A stretch of 64,000 bases of DNA from UMGS1696 sp964621755 (GTDB lineage: Bacteria > Bacillota > Clostridia > Oscillospirales > CAG-272), in assembly GCA_964621755.1 (NCBI GenBank), contig CAZUPI010000013.1, forward strand, positions 1-64,000, read 5' to 3'. Shown here in pieces: positions 61,001 to 64,000 of this stretch. Made by a program: the position numbers and the translations under genes. The notes below the pieces were generated by a model, which did not search any database, had not been told where the DNA came from, and saw only the letters and a program-made list of their open reading frames with translations. Numbering within the stretch: position 1 is the first letter of the stretch; each line of letters opens with the position of its first letter.

Positions 61001-61887
61001 AAGAAGAGGAAAGTTCCGGCGAGGGAGCAATGTGGGAAGCGAAAACGACGGACGAAGCATTTGACAGCGATACGGAAAAGCGGCTTCGCGAGAGATTTTC
61101 GTTTGCGTATCCGCACGAATACCTTGCCGCCATTCCGTCGAAACTATCCGTGTCGGGGTTGTATCCGGAAATTCTTGACGAAGGTCGGGCTGCGGACGCA
61201 CTATATGAAATCACGGGCGGCGGATTTGCCCTTGCGCGAGAGACCGCGTTTTCGGAGGAAGCGGACGATAGGCAAGAGAAGCCGAAGTCGGTTCGTCCGC
61301 GGTTTATGACGGGCGAAAGCGACGTAAAAGCGACGGACCGCGGAAACGCAACGCATGTGTTTATGCAGTTTGCGGATTTTGATTCTCTTGCGGAAAACGG
61401 CGTGGAATACGAGCTGGAGCGTCTGGTGAGGGAGCGCTATATCAGTAAGAAGCTGGCGGAACTGGTGAATCTGGGACAGCTCAAGCGGTTTGCGAGGAGC
61501 GAGCTGATGGAAAAAATGCGCCGCTCACCGATGGTCAAGCGCGAATTCCGGTTCAACACGCTTATGGCGGCGGAGAACTTCACGGCGGAGACTGCACTGA
61601 AGGAGCAGCTGCGCGGCGAAGGAGTCAAAATCACGGTACAGGGAGTGGTGGACTGCGTCTTCCGCGACCCGGACACGGGGCGGCTTGTGCTGGTCGACTA
61701 CAAAACGGACCATGTGACCGCGGAGGAGTGGCAGAACCGCGCGCTCGCCAAAAAGAAGCTGGCGGACCGCCACCGCAGTCAGCTCATGTATTACAAGCAA
61801 ATCTGCGAAAAAATGTTCAGCGAGGAAATTCCGGAGACGCTTTTGTACTCGACCGTTCTCGGAGAATGCGTGCGGATTGACGTGTAA
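58063..61887 (+). CDS. addA: ATP-dependent helicase/nuclease subunit A
   Basis: AddA is the UvrD-type helicase and RecB-like nuclease of AddAB, which resects double-strand breaks. The 1274-residue protein has motif I SAAAGSGKTAALTGRI (about residue 20), motif II IFIDEYQDTNSVQ (about 400), VGDVKQSIYRFRGAEP, the motif V region MSIHTSKGLEFPVCFLAE, motif VI LYVALTRARNRL and a C-terminal nuclease with VVDCVFRDPDTGRLVLVDYKTD (parts; about residue 1205). AAAGGAGAAGCGT precedes the ATG. addB, usually adjacent upstream, is absent; mutY is there instead. Confidence 0.93.
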   Translation: MKYTLAQECAVFFGDGNLLLSAAAGSGKTAALTGRISELLVQGRAELSEMLIVTYTRAAAAEMKSRISKRLREMAAEGHRVGRHLAALPAADISTIHSFLYKSLRPYFPSLGLSQDYRITDMQTIRVMKADAMRDVVDDFFSRGSQKPDERTASFVELADVIGQARDTAALDAELLRIADALTRAAADESALDRYADMLDEAADGIMQSKYGNLLRERLTDFTNHYLRVFSECEDDFASYPKVLEKYGPTLAYIIDWLRQASRAAADGAAYGEIRGIFDSFAPPTLGKLSSKDACDASDRFKFYRDSLKGEIERYSSDFFRFTEEEIEVSAKHTAAVLRCARHVVGAYFRELDRRKRAASALEYNDLENLAVKLFISPDGSPTNAAREVGSRYKYIFIDEYQDTNSVQDKIFRAISSGKTVRFMVGDVKQSIYRFRGAEPEVFSEYRRRWQTIKPDGNSIEQYETKNLPEFSPDDGYALFMSENFRCDDAVVRFVNMVSDYTLPHGRIPYSDDDALIHAKLEGGDDPVEVCLIECPRKRASDDETEETANGKRQNPEAKYIARRISEMIGKYSPDGSRLLRASDIAIIMRSPSPRSAISAAADYESALAEYGIPVKMKTARPVTSYPSVMLLLCLLHAVDNPLRDIYTAGAMRSPVFGFTIADIVALRNASALSSDSNMPLYMAAESIAENHEHIMEKENFAGQEVSAEQEPEERPKLSPELREKCASFVAWIARHKIAARGTPADRYLEFLIHDARIFAIDGIRGNPTERDAVNAFCTMARTYEGSGDAGLSHFGGISGFLGYIADAGGEEETTNLSDADAVSLMSIHTSKGLEFPVCFLAECAKRRNTADERGNVLIDRELGLGMYLPDEGGLVRCGNLIRGVIAEKMRGEAVAEEMRMLYVALTRARNRLIVTARVPDVEKLLSDAEMTRDTADGYFVTGQASYIHWIVSAAAKYGDADFYRITSIHESDILGDDAEEEESSGEGAMWEAKTTDEAFDSDTEKRLRERFSFAYPHEYLAAIPSKLSVSGLYPEILDEGRAADALYEITGGGFALARETAFSEEADDRQEKPKSVRPRFMTGESDVKATDRGNATHVFMQFADFDSLAENGVEYELERLVRERYISKKLAELVNLGQLKRFARSELMEKMRRSPMVKREFRFNTLMAAENFTAETALKEQLRGEGVKITVQGVVDCVFRDPDTGRLVLVDYKTDHVTAEEWQNRALAKKKLADRHRSQLMYYKQICEKMFSEEIPETLLYSTVLGECVRIDV

Positions 61888-61963
61888 GGGATGCGCCCCC
61901 TCCAAACCCTTTGGGCAGGGGATTCTGTGCGGTTGTTTTACTTTGGCGGATTCGGCATTGCTA

Positions 61964-61992
61964 TTGCAAAACCCATACTCTCGTGATATAAT
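61964..61992 (+). promoter_or_regulatory. Sigma-A promoter for the CPBP protease-tadA operon
   Basis: TTGCAA (61964-61969), a 17-base spacer and TATAAT (61987-61992) place the transcription start near 62000. That argues against an ATG at 62005 as translation start. Confidence 0.72.
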
Positions 61993-62034
61993 AGATATAA
62001 TATAATGTACGATTTGGATGAGGAAGGCTGTGCT

Positions 62035-62868
62035 GTGGAAAAAACGAATTTAAATAGACTTATGCGTGTGCTTGTGCCGTTTGTGATTATGTTTATCGTA
62101 CAGCGGCTCGCTTTTTTCGCACTCGGTATGACTTCGCTGTCTCCCACAGTCTGCGACCTGGTATCCTTTACCGTTGCGTCGTTTGTGGGAATATTCTTCT
62201 TCTGGATGGGCTGCGGACGCGGCTCTCTTGGATTGGCTCCCGACAAATATACAGAAGCGGAAGACAGTGAAACGAGTGTTTTTCCAGCGGCGGATAACGC
62301 GCTCGGACGTGCGCTTTATGCCGTTTTGTCCTTCGCAGCGCTTGTCGTTGTGATGTTCCTGATTACCGCAATGTCGGATACGCAGGCATTTGAAGCGCCG
62401 GAGAAGAGCGCAGTCGATTTTATTTCTCTTATCGTTGTTCATCCGCTGCTGGAAGAGTACATTTTCCGATGGCTGTTTTACCGCGAGCTGCGGCCGATGC
62501 ACCCCATTTTCGCGGGTCTGGCGCAGGCGGTCATGTTCGCCCTCGTTCACAATACGGTCGGCGGGATGCTTTACGCCCTTGCAAGCGGCGTTGTGATAGT
62601 GGCTGCGCTTGAGAAATCCGGCTCGCTGAAGACTGCGGCAGCCGCGCATATGCTTGTAAACCTGCGCTCGTTCGTGTATCTGACCTGGCTGTCCGACAGC
62701 GCGCTTGCGAACGCGGCAAATGTGAGAACCGTGATCGATTTCTGTATCATTTCCGTAGGCGTTGCCGCTGCCCTTGTTTTGATGATTCGGCACGGACTCA
62801 AGGAAAATGGTTTGGAAGAGACGCCCGACGACAGCGGAGAGCACGAGGATAAGCATGAGTCAGTTTGA
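62035..62868 (+). CDS. CPBP-family intramembrane glutamic protease
   Basis: The 277-residue membrane protein has about seven to eight hydrophobic helices and the CPBP (CAAX protease/bacteriocin-processing) motifs: EEYIFRWLFYREL with the catalytic EE..R (about residue 140) and FALVHN with a conserved His (about 167), then a later AAHMLVN. Members process prenyl-type or bacteriocin-immunity substrates. The start is GTG at 62035, because GAGGAAGG is seven bases upstream; the ATG 30 bases earlier has no ribosome binding site and lies too near the promoter start. tadA overlaps its end. Confidence 0.82.
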   Translation: MEKTNLNRLMRVLVPFVIMFIVQRLAFFALGMTSLSPTVCDLVSFTVASFVGIFFFWMGCGRGSLGLAPDKYTEAEDSETSVFPAADNALGRALYAVLSFAALVVVMFLITAMSDTQAFEAPEKSAVDFISLIVVHPLLEEYIFRWLFYRELRPMHPIFAGLAQAVMFALVHNTVGGMLYALASGVVIVAALEKSGSLKTAAAAHMLVNLRSFVYLTWLSDSALANAANVRTVIDFCIISVGVAAALVLMIRHGLKENGLEETPDDSGEHEDKHESV

Positions 62869-63397
62869 TATGGCTGCCGCAGAGAAACGGTCGGAGGAAA
62901 TCGCAGAGATTGTGAAGCGGTATTCCGGCGGCGGCGGGAACGAATTCTATATGCGGGCGGCGCTGGAGCTTGCGGAGACTGCCGCTCGATACGGGGATGT
63001 TCCGGTCGGATGCGTTATCGTGCGGGATGGAGAGATTCTCGCCGCGGACTGCAACGGAAGGGAAGTTTTTCGTGACGCGGCGTATCATGCGGAAACTGCG
63101 GCAATATCCGCGGCCTGTCGGAAACTCGGCGGCTGGCGGCTGACGCGGTGTACCCTTTATGTGACGCTGGAACCATGCCCTATGTGTGCGGGCGCCATAT
63201 GGTGCGCCAGGGTCCCGCGGGTGGTGGTCGGCGCGAAGGACGCCAAAGCAGGCGCCGCAGGGTCCGTGCTGAACCTCAATTCGTATCCGCTGAATCATAA
63301 ATTTGAAGTTCAGTTTGGGGTGCTTGAACGGGAGTGCCGCCAGGTCTTGACGAAATTTTTCTGTGATCGGAGAAGAAAAAGAAACGGCGAAACGTAA
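62855..63397 (+). CDS. tadA: tRNA-specific adenosine deaminase
   Basis: TadA deaminates wobble A34 of tRNA-Arg to inosine. The predicted 180-residue protein has the deaminase zinc motifs YHAETAAI (about residue 77; HAE) and EPCPMCAGAIWCARVPRVV (PCxxC; about residue 107). An extra N-terminal stretch of about 25 residues precedes the usual FYMRAALELAETA start. The ATG at 62855 has GAGG with six bases spacing and overlaps the end of the protease gene by 14 bases. The HAD gene follows with a TAATG overlap. Confidence 0.9.
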   Translation: MSQFDMAAAEKRSEEIAEIVKRYSGGGGNEFYMRAALELAETAARYGDVPVGCVIVRDGEILAADCNGREVFRDAAYHAETAAISAACRKLGGWRLTRCTLYVTLEPCPMCAGAIWCARVPRVVVGAKDAKAGAAGSVLNLNSYPLNHKFEVQFGVLERECRQVLTKFFCDRRRKRNGET

Positions 63398-64000
63398 TGA
63401 AAAAAATAAAACTTGATTTTCAGAAAACCCTGTTCATTTCCGATCTCGACGGAACGTTATTAAATGCCGACGCGTGTCTGCCGGCGGGGGATGTCCAGCG
63501 TATCAACGCGTTGGGACAGCGCGGGGTGCGGATTACATACGCCACAGCACGGACGATAAAATCGGTGGAGAAAATTCTCGATGGGATTGCGTTTTCCCCG
63601 GAGTCCGCACCGGTTGCTTTGATGAACGGGGTGCTGATTTGCGATATGGCGAGCGGGCATTATGTGGATTCCGCGAAGTTTTCCACAGCTTGCGCGCAGG
63701 AGCTGTTACAGTGTATGTGCGCGTGCGGCGCAGAACCTTTTATTTACACCGTGGAAGGGGACGTCCTGCGGACGTACTATCGTGAAATCCGGAACGAACC
63801 CATGCGCCGGTTTATGCAGGAGCGCGTGGAGCGGTACAGCAAGCCGTTCACGCAGATAGAGGATATTTTCAGTGTGCGGGGGGACGTGATTTACTTCTGC
63901 ATGCTGGGCGGTGAAGACGAGGCGACGCGGGTAAGCCGCGCCGTCGGCGGGATTCCCGGGATAAAGCATACGTCCTATCGCGATTCCTATGCGGCTGATA
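63397..64000 (+). CDS. HAD-superfamily Cof-type phosphatase, 3' partial
   Basis: The frame opens at 63397 (TAATG with tadA) and is cut by the window end after 201 codons. LFISDLDGTLLNADACLP has the HAD motif I DxDGT, ITYATARTIKSVEKIL carries motif II with its TAR, and VALMNGVLI matches Cof-type (subfamily IIB) phosphatases, which dephosphorylate sugar phosphates or similar. The remaining motifs III and IV would be downstream. Shine-Dalgarno is weak; coupling with tadA is likely. Confidence 0.85.
   Translation, partial: MKKIKLDFQKTLFISDLDGTLLNADACLPAGDVQRINALGQRGVRITYATARTIKSVEKILDGIAFSPESAPVALMNGVLICDMASGHYVDSAKFSTACAQELLQCMCACGAEPFIYTVEGDVLRTYYREIRNEPMRRFMQERVERYSKPFTQIEDIFSVRGDVIYFCMLGGEDEATRVSRAVGGIPGIKHTSYRDSYAAD

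Noticed and set aside
63397..63430. SRP RNA after tadA
   Set aside because: In many Firmicutes an SRP RNA gene follows tadA, but here a HAD gene starts at once with a TAATG overlap.
1..64000. Mobile elements, phage or a defence system
   Set aside because: No transposase, integrase, recombinase, restriction-modification or toxin-antitoxin genes were found on either strand.

Overview
The window looks like chromosome of an anaerobic, endospore-forming Clostridia-type Firmicute, probably a gut member of the Oscillospirales/Eubacteriales. This is inferred from gene content, not from a marker gene: spoIIE, remB, a DUF1292 protein, an oxygen-sensitive class III ribonucleotide reductase activase, BMP-type nucleoside uptake, many Cys-lipoproteins, AGGAGG-type ribosome binding sites and near-consensus TTGACA-17-TATAAT promoters. 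No phage, insertion sequence, integrase or CRISPR array was seen. Most genes are ordinary housekeeping genes; the interest lies mainly in leaders, repeats and domain fusions.

Layout. 1-7.8 kb is an origin-proximal block: dnaN (5' truncated by the window), remB, gyrB, a 1-phosphofructokinase-like gene, gyrA and a lipoprotein; recF is absent from its usual place. 7.9-11 kb has a PHP-domain gene, a corrinoid-enzyme reductive activator and a tRNA with anticodon CAT. 11-17.4 kb (mostly minus strand) has an esterase, a Gfo/Idh/MocA oxidoreductase, metA, an RNase Z-like gene, a DUF1292 gene, a YgjV-like membrane protein and a D-amino-acid aminotransferase, with a rod-shaped structured RNA candidate near 15.3 kb. 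17.7-28 kb (plus strand) has a polysaccharide deacetylase, nrdG, a ribokinase-like kinase, ruvX, pepC, a second PHP gene, a PH-domain gene, a decayed metallophosphoesterase pseudogene, a DUF6106 gene, a lipoprotein and alr.

28-41.8 kb (minus strand) has a BMP-family nucleoside ABC importer with xanthine phosphoribosyltransferase (a purine salvage module), an orphan solute-binding lipoprotein, an RNase M5-like Toprim gene with holA, a YnbB-like PLP enzyme, mnmG and a LysR regulator. The regulator is divergent from a CPA2-type antiporter. 43-56.8 kb has an ABC-F protein and a two-gene ABC exporter, each behind what looks like a translation-coupled attenuator, plus spoIIE, a PcrA-like helicase with an unusual Cys/His C-terminal domain and a second orphan solute-binding lipoprotein. 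57-64 kb has mutY, addA, a CPBP protease, tadA and the start of a HAD phosphatase.

Strongest observations: (1) the ABC-F gene is preceded by a consensus promoter, a three-codon ORF (Met-Tyr-Arg-stop) with a Shine-Dalgarno, and an intrinsic terminator; (2) the ABC exporter operon is preceded by a 19-codon leader ORF and at least three serial intrinsic terminators, the first with one arm inside the leader ORF; (3) a dispersed intergenic hairpin repeat with compensatory stem changes recurs about nine times; (4) a PcrA helicase is fused to a Cys/His domain; (5) the spoIIE promoter has the 21-bp Spo0A-type spacing; (6) a 22-bp tandem duplication frameshifts a pseudogene.
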